Origin: Apibacter adventoris
GTDB lineage: Bacteria > Bacteroidota > Bacteroidia > Flavobacteriales > Weeksellaceae
NCBI RefSeq assembly: GCF_002964975.1
Contig: NZ_PSZM01000041.1
Coordinates: 1-60,000, forward strand
Reading direction: 5' to 3'
Length of the DNA stretch: 60,000 bases
The notes under the pieces are model-generated. The model did not search any database. It saw only the letters and a list, made by a program, of their open reading frames with translations, and was not told the DNA's origin. The position numbers and the translations under genes are program-made. This document shows, piece after piece, positions 42,241-52,611 of this stretch (position 1 is its first letter; every line of letters begins with the position of its first letter).

Positions 42241-44691
42241 ATGAGCTTCAAAAAAATGACATGGGTCTCTGCCCTATTTGCAATTTATTTAACTGTATTT
42301 TCAAATGCACAAAATCTAGAAACAGATTCAACAAAAATTAAAGAAATCAATGATGTTATAATCATAGGTAAAGGGGTTATTGATGTAGCCAAAGACAGAC
42401 AAACTCCTGTAGCTGTTTCTGTTATTAGAAAAAAGGAAATTCAGGAAAAAAGCGGAAATCTTGAATTTCCTGCCATTATGAAAAATACTCCTTCTATTTA
42501 TGTGAATGACGCCACTGCATTTGGAGATTCTAAAATGATTACTAGAGGATTTGACCAGTCTAATACTGCTGTATTAATTAATGGACAACCTGTAAATGGG
42601 ATGGAAGATGGAAATATATATTGGTCAAATTGGGCTGGATTGACGGATATTGCTAATGTAGTTCAAGTACAAAGAGGTTTAGGATCTTCTAAACTAGCAA
42701 TATCTTCCGTAGGAGGAACCATAAATATAGTAACAAAAGCTACAGAAAAAAAAGCAGGTTCTAGTGCTCGTTTTTTAACTGGAAATGACGGATATTGGAA
42801 GGCAACATATGAATATAACAGTGGATTGAATGGTAAATGGGGAGTATCATTTTTAACCTCTACCTGGAGGGGAGATGGATATAATCGGGGAACAAAAGGT
42901 GAAGGCCAAACATATTTTTTATCTATCGGATATAAACCCAATGAGAAACATAATATTAACTTTATGATATATGGAGCACCTCAAAAACATGATCAAAATT
43001 ATTATACCAAAATTGCAGATTACCAAAGATATGGTTATAAATATAATGTAAATGAAGGAATACTAAACGGAAAAAAACTATCATTAAGATCCAATTATTA
43101 TCAAAAACCAGTCGCTAATCTTAACTGGGATTGGCAAATGAGTGAAAAAAGTAGCCTATCTACCGTATTATATGCCTCTTGGGGTAGAGGCGGTGGTACA
43201 GGAGGATTTGGATCTAAATATATTGAAAATCAGAATCAATCTTCACCTCAAAACCTCAATGCTATTCCCGGAAGTAGAAACCAAGAAAATGGTACTATTA
43301 ACTGGAATGTAGTAGAAGATTACAATATGATTAATAATACTGATGGTTTGGGTTCCGGAAAAAATAATTATATTATAAGAACTTCTATAAACAACCATGA
43401 ATGGTATGGATTGGTATCTAACTTTAATCATAAAATAAATGATAATTTCCAGTTTAATTTAGGAATTGATGGAAGAACCTATACAGGAACCCATTTTCAA
43501 CAGGCGCATAACTTTTTAGGATTATCCGGTATAGTAGATAATAATTCTAATAATGTAAATGGATCCAATATTGCTATGAAGACCTATAGCATTAACCCTT
43601 GGAGTGCCCTATTCCGAAAAGCAAATAAAAACCAAAGAATTAGTTATGATTATGATGAAACCATACAATACTTGGGAGCTTTTGGACAAGTTGAATATGT
43701 AAATAAATTCATATCTACCTTTATTCAAGGATCTATTTCAGAACAGTATAACTCAAGAAAAGACCGATTTAATTATACTCCGGGAAATCAAAAATCGAAA
43801 ACATTAAACAATACAGGATACAATATTAAAGGAGGTATAAGCTTTAAAATCAATAACCATCATAATATTTTTGGAAATGCAGGTTACTATTCCAGGCAAC
43901 CTTTTCAGGATAATTTATTCCTAAACTACAAAAATGATGTAAATACTTTGGCTGATAATGAGGAAATAGTAGGAGTAGAAGTAGGATATCAACTTCACTA
44001 TAATTTTTTTGATTTAAACATTAACCTTTACAGAACAAGTTGGAATAACCGTACAGAAACAATTTCAAATCAACAAACTAATAGATTAGAAAACCGTACC
44101 GGTATTGATGAATTACATCAAGGTATCGAAGTTGATTTCCTTGCCAAACCCTTCCGTGTATTGAATTTTAAAGGACATTTATCTTTAGGAAAGTGGGAAT
44201 ATAATGGGAATGCTCATTCAACAATTTATGATGCAAATAATTTATCTAATATTTTGGATGAAAAAGATATTTTATTAGACGGAATTAAAACAGCAAATGC
44301 TCCCCAATTTAGTTATGGAGTAGGAATAGTATATAAACCCTTTGCAGGATTTTCTTTTGATGCTGATTTAAACCGATATGAAAAACTTTATTCTAATTTT
44401 GATGTAACTCGCATAGCTGCGAATAAAAAATTTAGTTTAATTGAGCTTCCCAATTATTTTACTTTAGATTTAGGAGCCTCATATACCCTTCATTTTGAAA
44501 ACGCTTCATTACGCTTTAGAGCTAATGTAAATAATGCATTAAATGATGTATTTATGACATATTCCAACACTAATCTTAGAAATGGTGATTCTGATGCTAG
44601 TGGAAAAAATTTCAAAGGCATAGATACCAATAATCAAGTATACTTTGGTAATGGAAGAACTTGGAACTTTGGTGTTAGTTATGACTTTTAA
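42241..44691 (+). CDS. TonB-dependent outer-membrane receptor, substrate unknown
   Basis: 816 residues: signal peptide (LFAIYLTVFSNAQ), plug domain (about 45-170; TPVAVSVIRKKEIQEKSGN, VQRGLGSSKLAISSVGGTIN), and a 22-strand-type barrel ending NFGVSYDF. There is no N-terminal carboxypeptidase-regulatory domain and no SusD partner, so a metal, siderophore or vitamin is more likely than a glycan. A terminator follows at once. Confidence 0.88.
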   Translation: MSFKKMTWVSALFAIYLTVFSNAQNLETDSTKIKEINDVIIIGKGVIDVAKDRQTPVAVSVIRKKEIQEKSGNLEFPAIMKNTPSIYVNDATAFGDSKMITRGFDQSNTAVLINGQPVNGMEDGNIYWSNWAGLTDIANVVQVQRGLGSSKLAISSVGGTINIVTKATEKKAGSSARFLTGNDGYWKATYEYNSGLNGKWGVSFLTSTWRGDGYNRGTKGEGQTYFLSIGYKPNEKHNINFMIYGAPQKHDQNYYTKIADYQRYGYKYNVNEGILNGKKLSLRSNYYQKPVANLNWDWQMSEKSSLSTVLYASWGRGGGTGGFGSKYIENQNQSSPQNLNAIPGSRNQENGTINWNVVEDYNMINNTDGLGSGKNNYIIRTSINNHEWYGLVSNFNHKINDNFQFNLGIDGRTYTGTHFQQAHNFLGLSGIVDNNSNNVNGSNIAMKTYSINPWSALFRKANKNQRISYDYDETIQYLGAFGQVEYVNKFISTFIQGSISEQYNSRKDRFNYTPGNQKSKTLNNTGYNIKGGISFKINNHHNIFGNAGYYSRQPFQDNLFLNYKNDVNTLADNEEIVGVEVGYQLHYNFFDLNINLYRTSWNNRTETISNQQTNRLENRTGIDELHQGIEVDFLAKPFRVLNFKGHLSLGKWEYNGNAHSTIYDANNLSNILDEKDILLDGIKTANAPQFSYGVGIVYKPFAGFSFDADLNRYEKLYSNFDVTRIAANKKFSLIELPNYFTLDLGASYTLHFENASLRFRANVNNALNDVFMTYSNTNLRNGDSDASGKNFKGIDTNNQVYFGNGRTWNFGVSYDF

Positions 44692-44707
44692 GATATAATT
44701 ATAAAAT

Positions 44708-44737
44708 AAGGGTAGAATAATTTCTACCCTTATTTTT
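44708..44737 (+). terminator. Terminator after the TonB receptor
   Basis: AAGGGTAGAA, loop TAAT, TTCTACCCTT, then ATTTTTATT. Confidence 0.85.
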
Positions 44738-44871
44738 ATTTAAAAGACTCATTTAATTTACTAAATCGTAAAACGAAAAATATAAATTATTATATTTCTA
44801 CACATAATTTTATGTGATTTTTTTCTATTTTAGTAAAGAATATTCTCCGTTTATAATTAAATATTTTGACC

Positions 44872-45435
44872 ATGGATGTTGCAAAAGAACGTATAATTTC
44901 TAAATCATTAGAATTATTCAGCCAAATTGGAGTAAAAGTTATTACTATGGACATGATTTGTTACGAGTTAGGAATGTCTAAAAAAACTTTATATGAACAT
45001 TTTACCAGCAAAGAAGATCTTATAAAACAATCTTTTAATGAACAAATGAATGAATTTATTGAAAAATTTAAAAATAAAATCACTCATATTTCAAACCCAA
45101 TAGCACAACTCTCATATATTTTTGAAAATTCCCTTTATTTTAATAAAAAAGACAAAGTTTCTTTTCAACTTCAAAAATTTTATCCTAATATTTATACTGA
45201 ACTTTTAAAAACACAAAATATTTTTATAAAAGATATTATTAAAAACAATATAGCATCAGGAATTAAAGATGGTTTATACCGCTCAAAAGTTCAAATAGAC
45301 TTAGTTATTGATTACATAGTTATGATTTTATATAATATAAATGAAGATGAATTTTTAAAAGCAAACTGTCAAAAGTATTTTTTTGAATTGGTTACTAGGT
45401 CAATTGCTACAAAAAAAGGGCTCAAAGAGATATAA
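44872..45435 (+). CDS. TetR/AcrR-family transcriptional regulator
   Basis: 187 residues from ATG 44872 (a TTG two codons earlier is in frame but less likely). The N-terminal helix-turn-helix is typical: IISKSLELFSQIGVKVITMD and LGMSKKTLYEHFTSKEDL. The C-terminal ligand-binding half is not assignable. No efflux gene is adjacent; the neighbours are the TonB receptor upstream and, convergent and 14 bases away, an MscS-type channel. Confidence 0.88.
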   Translation: MDVAKERIISKSLELFSQIGVKVITMDMICYELGMSKKTLYEHFTSKEDLIKQSFNEQMNEFIEKFKNKITHISNPIAQLSYIFENSLYFNKKDKVSFQLQKFYPNIYTELLKTQNIFIKDIIKNNIASGIKDGLYRSKVQIDLVIDYIVMILYNINEDEFLKANCQKYFFELVTRSIATKKGLKEI

Positions 45436-45449
45436 AACACACTATAAAA

Positions 45450-46700
45450 TTAAGAAGCTGTAGTTAAAATTATTTTTAATTCAAATTCTGAAGACAATGC
45501 TATCAAATGCTCAAATATATTAGCTTGAATTTCTTCATATTCTAACCAAACTGAGGTATTAGCAAAACAATATATTTCTAAAGGCAATCCATAAACCGTT
45601 GGTTCTAAGTGCCTAACTAAAATTGTGTCTTTCGTAGAAATCCTAGGATTTTTTAATAAATATATCTTCATATAATGCCTAAATATTCCTAAATTAGTTA
45701 TTCCGTGTCTACTTTCATGCCCTTCAGAATTTTTCAAATCAGATAAATTACTTTTTCCTTTTATTTGCAATAAATAATCTTTTAATAAACTGATTTTCAT
45801 TAATTTATTAATTAAACTTCCGTCAACAAATTTAATTGAATCGAAATCAAATAAAACCGATCTTTTAATTCTTCGGGTATGCGAAACTTTCATAGGTTCA
45901 TGATTCTTAACTTCTGTTGATATAAGATCATATGTAGGTACTGTTGAAATGGTTTTATCTAAGTTTTGAATTTTAGCTGTTACTAAATTAATTTCCTTTA
46001 CACTTCCCTCTGTGCCATATTTAGGAATAGATATCCAATCACCTACTTTTATTTGTTTAGATCCGGCTATATTAATACCTGTAACTAAACCCAAAATAGG
46101 ATCTCTAAATACCAGTAAAATAACAGCCATAATTGCACCTAAAAAAGTAAAAATTTTAGAACTGGTTAAATTAAATAAAATTGATATAATAATAAATCCT
46201 GAAAATAATATAATTAGTATTTTAATTAACTCTGAAAAAGTTTTTACGGCAACTGTACGATAGCTCTTATCTCGATTTTTTATTTCTGTAAAAGAATCTA
46301 TAACACAAATAATAAATTTTGAAAGAAATATAATTAAGAAAATACTAAATACCAGATCAAGAATATGAAAACTTTGAGGATGATGGTAAAATATAACCGG
46401 AACTAAACAATAACAAATACCTAATGGAAGCAAATGAAAAAAACTTGTAAATACATTTTTCTTCATAAATGTATTCATCCATATATTTTTAGTTTTAGGT
46501 ATTATTCTTTGTACAATTTTAAGAAGCACTTTCCTCTGAAACCAATCCAACAATAAAAAAATACTAAGAACTATCAATACTTTAATAAAAATCTGTGAGA
46601 ATAATATAGTACTTTCAGGAAAATGATTAGCTATATAATTATGTAAATTATCAATTATAGTATTTTGATTTTCTAATTTTAGATTAGTTGCCCCATCCAT
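45450..46700 (-). CDS. MscS-family mechanosensitive channel, YbdG-like
   Basis: 416 residues. Five N-terminal membrane helices, then the MscS pore and beta domain: FRDPILGLVTGINIAGSKQI and KVGDWISIPKYGTEGSVKEI. The following domain (TVPTYDLISTEVKNHEPM; RRIKRSVLFDFDSI) matches YbdG-type miniconductance channels rather than classic MscS. Releases solutes on hypo-osmotic shock. Confidence 0.88.
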   Translation of the reverse strand: MDGATNLKLENQNTIIDNLHNYIANHFPESTILFSQIFIKVLIVLSIFLLLDWFQRKVLLKIVQRIIPKTKNIWMNTFMKKNVFTSFFHLLPLGICYCLVPVIFYHHPQSFHILDLVFSIFLIIFLSKFIICVIDSFTEIKNRDKSYRTVAVKTFSELIKILIILFSGFIIISILFNLTSSKIFTFLGAIMAVILLVFRDPILGLVTGINIAGSKQIKVGDWISIPKYGTEGSVKEINLVTAKIQNLDKTISTVPTYDLISTEVKNHEPMKVSHTRRIKRSVLFDFDSIKFVDGSLINKLMKISLLKDYLLQIKGKSNLSDLKNSEGHESRHGITNLGIFRHYMKIYLLKNPRISTKDTILVRHLEPTVYGLPLEIYCFANTSVWLEYEEIQANIFEHLIALSSEFELKIILTTAS

Positions 46701-46806
46701 ATATCAACAATATTAAACGGGTAAAGGTATTAAATATAGAAGATTTTATATGAAAAATATTTAAAAATAATATTTACCTTTATTGATTGTTAATCTATAT
46801 ACTTTT

Positions 46807-47292
46807 ATGACATATACTATTTGGATAGTTATTATCTCTCTACTTATAATTATTAGTATTGTAGGCTCAGTTATGCCATTTATTCCAGGCCCTTCTATAG
46901 CTTTTGCGGCACTATTAATTTATAAACTCTGTCCTTTAGGTAATAATTTAAGTTGGTGGTGGATTGTCTTTGGTGCTATTTTAACTTTATTAGCTATAAT
47001 TACTGAATATTTGATACCGATTATAAGTACTAAAAAATTTGGTGGATCAAAATATGGAGCAATTGGGGCAACTTTAGGAATAATTTTAGGTTTTTTCATA
47101 CCCTTTGGATTTATATTAGGTCCATTTTTAGGAGCTCTTTTGGGAGAATTAATTAATGACGCTGTAAATTATAAAAAAGCTTTTAAAGCATCTTTAGGGG
47201 CATTTATAGGTTTTTTCTTGGGCATCGGAACTAATATTTTAGTATGTGGAATATTAATAACTATTATTTTTATTCATTATATATTTTATTAG
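46807..47292 (+). CDS. DUF456 family membrane protein
   Basis: 161 residues from ATG 46807; the frame opens earlier with TTG at 46783 but the ATG puts the first membrane helix right at the N-terminus. Four or five helices with Gly-rich repeats (GAIGATLGIILGFFIPFG; ALLGELINDAVNYKKAFKAS), the pattern of DUF456. Function unknown. Confidence 0.85.
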   Translation: MTYTIWIVIISLLIIISIVGSVMPFIPGPSIAFAALLIYKLCPLGNNLSWWWIVFGAILTLLAIITEYLIPIISTKKFGGSKYGAIGATLGIILGFFIPFGFILGPFLGALLGELINDAVNYKKAFKASLGAFIGFFLGIGTNILVCGILITIIFIHYIFY

Positions 47293-47375
47293 CCTTTATG
47301 GAAAAACAGAGTATATTTATTTATTATTCTATTTTAGAAATCTAATTTTCATCATAATTTTTAATATTACAAAAA

Positions 47376-47405
47376 AATGTAAATATCTTCAATGATATTT
47401 ACATT
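47376..47405. terminator. Bidirectional hairpin between convergent genes
   Basis: AATGTAAATATC and GATATTTACATT form a perfect 12-base inverted repeat with a 6-base loop, A-run before and T-run after. Confidence 0.7.
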
Positions 47406-47460
47406 TTATATTAGAAAAAAGTTATAAAATATTCAAACTTTAAACAAAGAAAATATTTCT

Positions 47461-49557
47461 TTATTGGTCATTTTCTGCCTGAATTGCAGTTATAACCACG
47501 GTATTATAAATATCTTCAATCTTGGCTCCTCTGCTTAAATCATTTATAGGCTTTTTTAAACCCTGTAAAACCGGTCCTAATGCAAGTCCTCCTGATTCTC
47601 TTTGTACTGCTTTATATGTATTATTACCTGTATTAAGATCCGGAAAAATAAGCACATTTGCTTGTCCGGCAACTAATGAACCGGGCATTTTACTGCTTCC
47701 TACACTGGGCACAACAGCAGCATCATATTGTATGGGTCCTTCCACCAATAAGTCCGGACGTAAAGATTTAACTAAATTTGTAGCTTTTCTTACTTTATCC
47801 ACTTCTTCTCCTGAACCAGAATTTCCTGATGAATAAGAAAGCATGGCTATTTTTGGCTCTAACCCAAATGCTTTAGCAGTTTGTGCTGAAGAAATAGCTA
47901 TGTCTGCTAATTGATCTGATGTTGGATTAGGAACTACCGCACAATCTCCATATACTAAAACCCGATCGCGTAATAACATAAAGAAAACAGAAGAAACTGT
48001 TTTTATCCCCGGTTTTGTTTTAACAAATTGCAAAGCTGGTCTTATTGTATGAGCTGTAGTATTTTGGGCTCCAGAAACCATTCCATCTGCATATCCTTTG
48101 TAAACCATCATTGTTCCAAAATAGGAAGCATCCAACATTAAATCTTTAGCCTGAGCTAATTCCATTCCTTTATCTTTCCTTAATTCATAAAGAGTATTAG
48201 CATAATCTTCTAACAAATCATTTTCAGTATTATCCAAAACAGATATAAAATTTTCATTCCAATTGATTCCTAATTGAATGACTTTTTGTTTAATTTCTTC
48301 GGGTTTGCCTAAAACAGTAAGTTTAACAATTTCATCATCTGCAAGCATAGACGCAGCTCTTAAGATCCTTTCATCTCCACCTTCCGGCAATACTATATGT
48401 TTTTGTGCTTTTTTAGCCGTTCTTAACAAGTTATACTGAAACATTTTAGGAGTAATACCCCCAATTTTAAAAGATGATATTTTTTTTTCTAATTCCGGAA
48501 TATCTACATATTGCTCAAATAAATCAATACTTCTTTTAATTTTAGTTATATTTTCAGGATAAATAGTAGATTTAATATTTGCGGTAGTAGAAGCGGTCTC
48601 AAAAGTACCAGATTCTACAGCCATAATAGGAAGATTTATATTAGCACCTTCTACTAACTTCATAATATTTGCATCTAAGTTGCGAACAGCTGTTAAAATT
48701 AATCCGGAAACTCTAGGATAACCACTTGAAAAATTAGAAAGTACAACTCCTGCTATTAGATCAGATCTATCAGCAGGAACAACTGCAACACAATCTTCTT
48801 CAACGTAATTCATAAAATGAGACAACTGCATAGCTCCTATTATAAATTTTTTAATAGGACGATCCAAATTGTCTTTCCCGTATAATAATTTAGCCCCTAA
48901 AGTATCAGACAATTCTTTAAGAGTAGGAAAGCTTAAGGAAATATCTTTTGGAATAACTGAAATTAACACGGAATCGTCATTTATTCTTTTTTTAGATTTT
49001 TCAATTACTTCCTCTATCGGATTAATATTTTTATTTATAATTACCGCTATTATTTTATTATCTCTTTTTAGAAAATTATTTACTTCAAGACTTACATTTT
49101 TACTTAAATCATGTGAATTTTTAAATGAATCTTTAACAACTAAAATTACAGGTATATTTAATGATTTTGCTATAACCACATTTAAATCATATTCCAGAGA
49201 TGTACTTTCTGCTGACAAATCAGTTCCATCTATTAGTACAAAATCATATCGATCCTCGAGAGCTTTATATTTTTGAATAATAATATCATATGCATCATCC
49301 AGTTTATTATTATTTTGCAAATCAATTATTTCACTTTTTGTAAAAGCATAGGCATCATCATAATTTTGATTTAAATTGAAATATGAAATCATAGTTTCAA
49401 TATGATTATCTTTAATATCTTCCTCCACATCATCAATAATGGGCCTATAGTAACCTACATTCGGAGTTTGCCTCATTACCATTTGTAATATTCCTAAACT
49501 AACTAAAGATTTTCCACTATCGGGACTTGTAGTTGCAATGTATACTGATCTATTCAT
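47461..49557 (-). CDS. pta: Phosphate acetyltransferase
   Basis: 698 residues with the long Pta layout: N-terminal BioD-like P-loop domain (TTSPDSGKSLVSLG), central DRTGG domain (about 215-330), and C-terminal catalytic domain (PEGGDERILRAA, VSGAQNTTAHTIRP, SSGNSGSGEEVDK, GPIQYDAA). Converts acetyl-CoA and phosphate to acetyl phosphate. The usual partner ackA is not next to it in this window; it could lie elsewhere. Confidence 0.95.
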   Translation of the reverse strand: MNRSVYIATTSPDSGKSLVSLGILQMVMRQTPNVGYYRPIIDDVEEDIKDNHIETMISYFNLNQNYDDAYAFTKSEIIDLQNNNKLDDAYDIIIQKYKALEDRYDFVLIDGTDLSAESTSLEYDLNVVIAKSLNIPVILVVKDSFKNSHDLSKNVSLEVNNFLKRDNKIIAVIINKNINPIEEVIEKSKKRINDDSVLISVIPKDISLSFPTLKELSDTLGAKLLYGKDNLDRPIKKFIIGAMQLSHFMNYVEEDCVAVVPADRSDLIAGVVLSNFSSGYPRVSGLILTAVRNLDANIMKLVEGANINLPIMAVESGTFETASTTANIKSTIYPENITKIKRSIDLFEQYVDIPELEKKISSFKIGGITPKMFQYNLLRTAKKAQKHIVLPEGGDERILRAASMLADDEIVKLTVLGKPEEIKQKVIQLGINWNENFISVLDNTENDLLEDYANTLYELRKDKGMELAQAKDLMLDASYFGTMMVYKGYADGMVSGAQNTTAHTIRPALQFVKTKPGIKTVSSVFFMLLRDRVLVYGDCAVVPNPTSDQLADIAISSAQTAKAFGLEPKIAMLSYSSGNSGSGEEVDKVRKATNLVKSLRPDLLVEGPIQYDAAVVPSVGSSKMPGSLVAGQANVLIFPDLNTGNNTYKAVQRESGGLALGPVLQGLKKPINDLSRGAKIEDIYNTVVITAIQAENDQ

Positions 49558-49667
49558 TTACCATTTTTTTATGCATCTTTACAAACTTACAAAAAGCATC
49601 GAAATATATTGATGCAAAAATTAATTTTATAATTTGTTTAATATTTTTTAACTTATATTCAACACAA

Positions 49668-50441
49668 TCAAAAATCTAATTGTAATCCATCATAAGCAAG
49701 AAAAACATTTTCCGGCAATATTTTCTGTACTTCATCGTGAAATCCTAAATGAAAACTTATATGAGTTAAATAAGCTTTTTTAGGACTAGATCTTTCAATT
49801 ATATTCAGTGCCTGAGCTAGATTGAAATGTGAATGATGTGGATTTAAACGAAGAGCATTAATCACTAAAATATCAGAATTTTTTATTTTTTCTATTTCTT
49901 TTTCTCTAATAAAAGAAGCATCCGTTATATATGTTAATCCTCCTATACGATAGCCTAAGATAGGTAATTTTCCATGTATAATATGAATAGGTTTTATAGA
50001 TATATGATTAATTTCAAAATTATTTTCTACCGGATATAGTTGAAAGGAAGGAACACCAGGATATTTATTTTCTGCAAAAGCATAAGAGTAACGTCTCTTA
50101 ACATCTTCTAACACTCTTGATAATCCGTATATAGGAATATCTTCTCCTTTTATAAAATTTATAGGTCTTAAATCATCTAATCCCCCTACATGATCTGTAT
50201 GTTCATGAGTTAATAACACAGCATCAACATTGGATCTATTTTCTCGTAACATTTGTTGTCTAAAATCAGGTCCACAATCAATTAATAAATCTAATCCCCC
50301 GTGTTTAACTATTGCAGAAGTTCGCAATCTTTTATCTTTAGGATTTGTGGATTTACAAACGGGATGATTAGAACCAATAACCGGAATTCCTTGGGATGTT
50401 CCTGTTCCTAAGAATGTTATATTACTTTTTTGTAGTACCAT
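49668..50441 (-). CDS. MBL-fold hydrolase (PhnP/RNase Z-like)
   Basis: 257 residues. GTGTSQGIPVIG at the N-terminus and THEHTDHVGGLDDLRPIN supply the metallo-beta-lactamase zinc ligands; later His residues are in IHGKLPILG and LTHISFHLG. It belongs with PhnP-type phosphodiesterases that cleave cyclic phosphate or nucleotide esters. Substrate unknown. Starts 35 bases from the divergent gene at 50477. Confidence 0.88.
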   Translation of the reverse strand: MVLQKSNITFLGTGTSQGIPVIGSNHPVCKSTNPKDKRLRTSAIVKHGGLDLLIDCGPDFRQQMLRENRSNVDAVLLTHEHTDHVGGLDDLRPINFIKGEDIPIYGLSRVLEDVKRRYSYAFAENKYPGVPSFQLYPVENNFEINHISIKPIHIIHGKLPILGYRIGGLTYITDASFIREKEIEKIKNSDILVINALRLNPHHSHFNLAQALNIIERSSPKKAYLTHISFHLGFHDEVQKILPENVFLAYDGLQLDF

Positions 50442-50476
50442 AATTTTTGTAAATTTACGAACAAAAGTTTAAAAAT

Positions 50477-51913
50477 ATGCTTTCGCCTAACCAAGTATTA
50501 ACTCCCAGACAAAAAGCACTTCAAATCAATTTAAATAAGAATATTTATGGAACTTTTTCTGAGATTGGTGCAGGTCAGGAAACTGTACGATACTTTTTTA
50601 GGGCCGGAGCAGCTTCTAAAACTATAGCTAAAGCAATATCTGCTTATGATAAGGAGTTTAGCGATTCTATTTACGGAAAAGAACCTGATAATAGATATGT
50701 TTCTCAGACAAGATTGATTAAAATGCTTGATCATGAAATTAATTTAATTGAGGATCGTATTGACAGAACAAATTGCCCGGGTAGAAAATTCTTTTCTTAT
50801 GCCAACACCGTAACTACCATTAATTTCAATAAAACTTTTAAAGGGCATGGATGGGTTGGTATTCGTTTTCAACTACACGAATCAGAAAGTTATAATGAGA
50901 TAATACTACATATACGTTTTCATGAAAATGACGCTAAATTACAGCAGGAAACTTTAGGCATATTAGGTGTAAATTTAATCTATGGAGCTTTTTTTTATAG
51001 CGATGACCCAAAAAAAATTATTAATTCCCTTTATGATGAACTAAGTACTGATCAGTTAGAAATTGATATGATTAATTTTAGCGGTCCGGGGTATACTCAT
51101 GTAGATAATCGTTTGATGAGTTTGCAATTAGTGAAAAATGGTATGTCAGATGCTGTTGTTTTTGAGCCTAATGGAAAAAATGTTCTTCCTGCTGATGAGT
51201 TGTATAAAAAAAATATTTTTGCTTTAAGAGGAAGTTTTCGTCCGGTAACTAATGTAAATATTGATATGTGTAATCAAGGACTTAAAATGTTTAAGAAAGA
51301 AAAAAATGTAAATAATCATAATACAAAGGTTCTATTTGAAATTACCTTATCTAATTTACGTGCTGCTGGAGAAATAAATGAACAAGATTTTTTAGATAGA
51401 GCAGATGTTTTAGGAAAATTAGGATATACGGTTTTAATTTCAAATTTTTCAGAATATTTTCGATTAGTAGATTATTTTAGTAGATTTTCTACTGAGAAAA
51501 TAGGTATTTCTATGGGAGTAAATAATTTATTGGATATTTTTGAAGAAAATTATTATACTAACTTGAGCGGTGGAATTATGGAAGCTTTTGGTAAATTATT
51601 TAAACAACAAATGAAAATTTATCTTTATCCATATATTGATCCTGAAACTGAAAAACTTCTCAATTCTGAGAATTTAAAAGTAAATGAAAGCTTAAAAGAT
51701 TTATATAAATATTTCAAAAAAAATGAGAGAATTGTAGATATTAAAGATTATAATGATTCCTATCTTAAAATTTATGGTAAGAAGATTCTAGCTCAAATTG
51801 CTATGGGAAAATCTGGATGGGAAGATCAAATACCAAAAGAAGTTGCAGATATGATTAAAGAAAGAGGTATGTTTGGCTATTCTATGGGTACACTATTAAC
51901 AACTAATCAATAA
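50477..51913 (+). CDS. Conserved protein of unknown function
   Basis: 478 residues, soluble, no signal peptide. The N-terminus (NKNIYGTFSEIGAGQETVRY, FFRAGAASKTIAKAISAYDK) is strongly patterned and clearly a conserved family, but I do not know its function. Tandem with a DUF4286 gene 10 bases downstream, so both are probably one transcript. Confidence 0.75.
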   Translation: MLSPNQVLTPRQKALQINLNKNIYGTFSEIGAGQETVRYFFRAGAASKTIAKAISAYDKEFSDSIYGKEPDNRYVSQTRLIKMLDHEINLIEDRIDRTNCPGRKFFSYANTVTTINFNKTFKGHGWVGIRFQLHESESYNEIILHIRFHENDAKLQQETLGILGVNLIYGAFFYSDDPKKIINSLYDELSTDQLEIDMINFSGPGYTHVDNRLMSLQLVKNGMSDAVVFEPNGKNVLPADELYKKNIFALRGSFRPVTNVNIDMCNQGLKMFKKEKNVNNHNTKVLFEITLSNLRAAGEINEQDFLDRADVLGKLGYTVLISNFSEYFRLVDYFSRFSTEKIGISMGVNNLLDIFEENYYTNLSGGIMEAFGKLFKQQMKIYLYPYIDPETEKLLNSENLKVNESLKDLYKYFKKNERIVDIKDYNDSYLKIYGKKILAQIAMGKSGWEDQIPKEVADMIKERGMFGYSMGTLLTTNQ

Positions 51914-51923
51914 TTTTTTATCT

Positions 51924-52241
51924 ATGATTATATATTCCGAAAGCTTTCATGTAGAATATTTTATAGAAAAAAACTGGCAGGCTTGGGTAAAAGATATTTT
52001 AATTCCAGAAGTATACGCATCTAGAAGATTTTCTAAAGTTATCTTTTCTAAAGTTATTTCTCATTCAGATGAGACCGGATGTACATATTCTCTTCAATAT
52101 TTTACTAATAGTAAAAAAAATATGGAAGAATATTATAAACTTTATTTTAAAAAACTTGTTCAATTAATTTCCAATAAATTTGGAACTCAGGTTTTATCTT
52201 TTAAAACAGAATTAGAAGTTATCGAAACTTTTGATTTCTAA
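51924..52241 (+). CDS. DUF4286 family protein
   Basis: 105 residues matching the small alpha-beta DUF4286 family of Bacteroidota (MIIYSESFHVEYFIEKNWQAW). It resembles a ferredoxin-like dimeric barrel. Function unknown; co-transcribed with the preceding gene. Confidence 0.8.
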   Translation: MIIYSESFHVEYFIEKNWQAWVKDILIPEVYASRRFSKVIFSKVISHSDETGCTYSLQYFTNSKKNMEEYYKLYFKKLVQLISNKFGTQVLSFKTELEVIETFDF

Positions 52242-52611
52242 CCTATTTTATTAATGTTTATTTTTCAAATCAAACATTTGCCTCTTTCTTCAATAATTAC
52301 TTTATTTTTTATTGTAAAATGAATAATTAAATATTTCAAATCAATATTTTCTTCTTTACTAAATTTTACAAATATTTCATCCTAATTTTTTCTACATAAA
52401 TTATAATTATTTATATGTCGCAAAGTTTATGAATAACATTTTTCAGAAACAAGTTGCATCCTCTCAATCTTTCTAAATAAACCCATTAAACACTTATTGT
52501 TCATTTATATTTTTTAATAAAATACAAAAAAATAATAAACAAAGTGAGGAATCAAAATAAAAAAAATTTCATATATTATAACAAATATTGAATAATTTTT
52601 ATTTGATATGT
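52242..52611. other. AT-rich interval between convergent genes
   Basis: I see no reading frame, RNA gene or convincing terminator in these 370 bases. Confidence 0.5.
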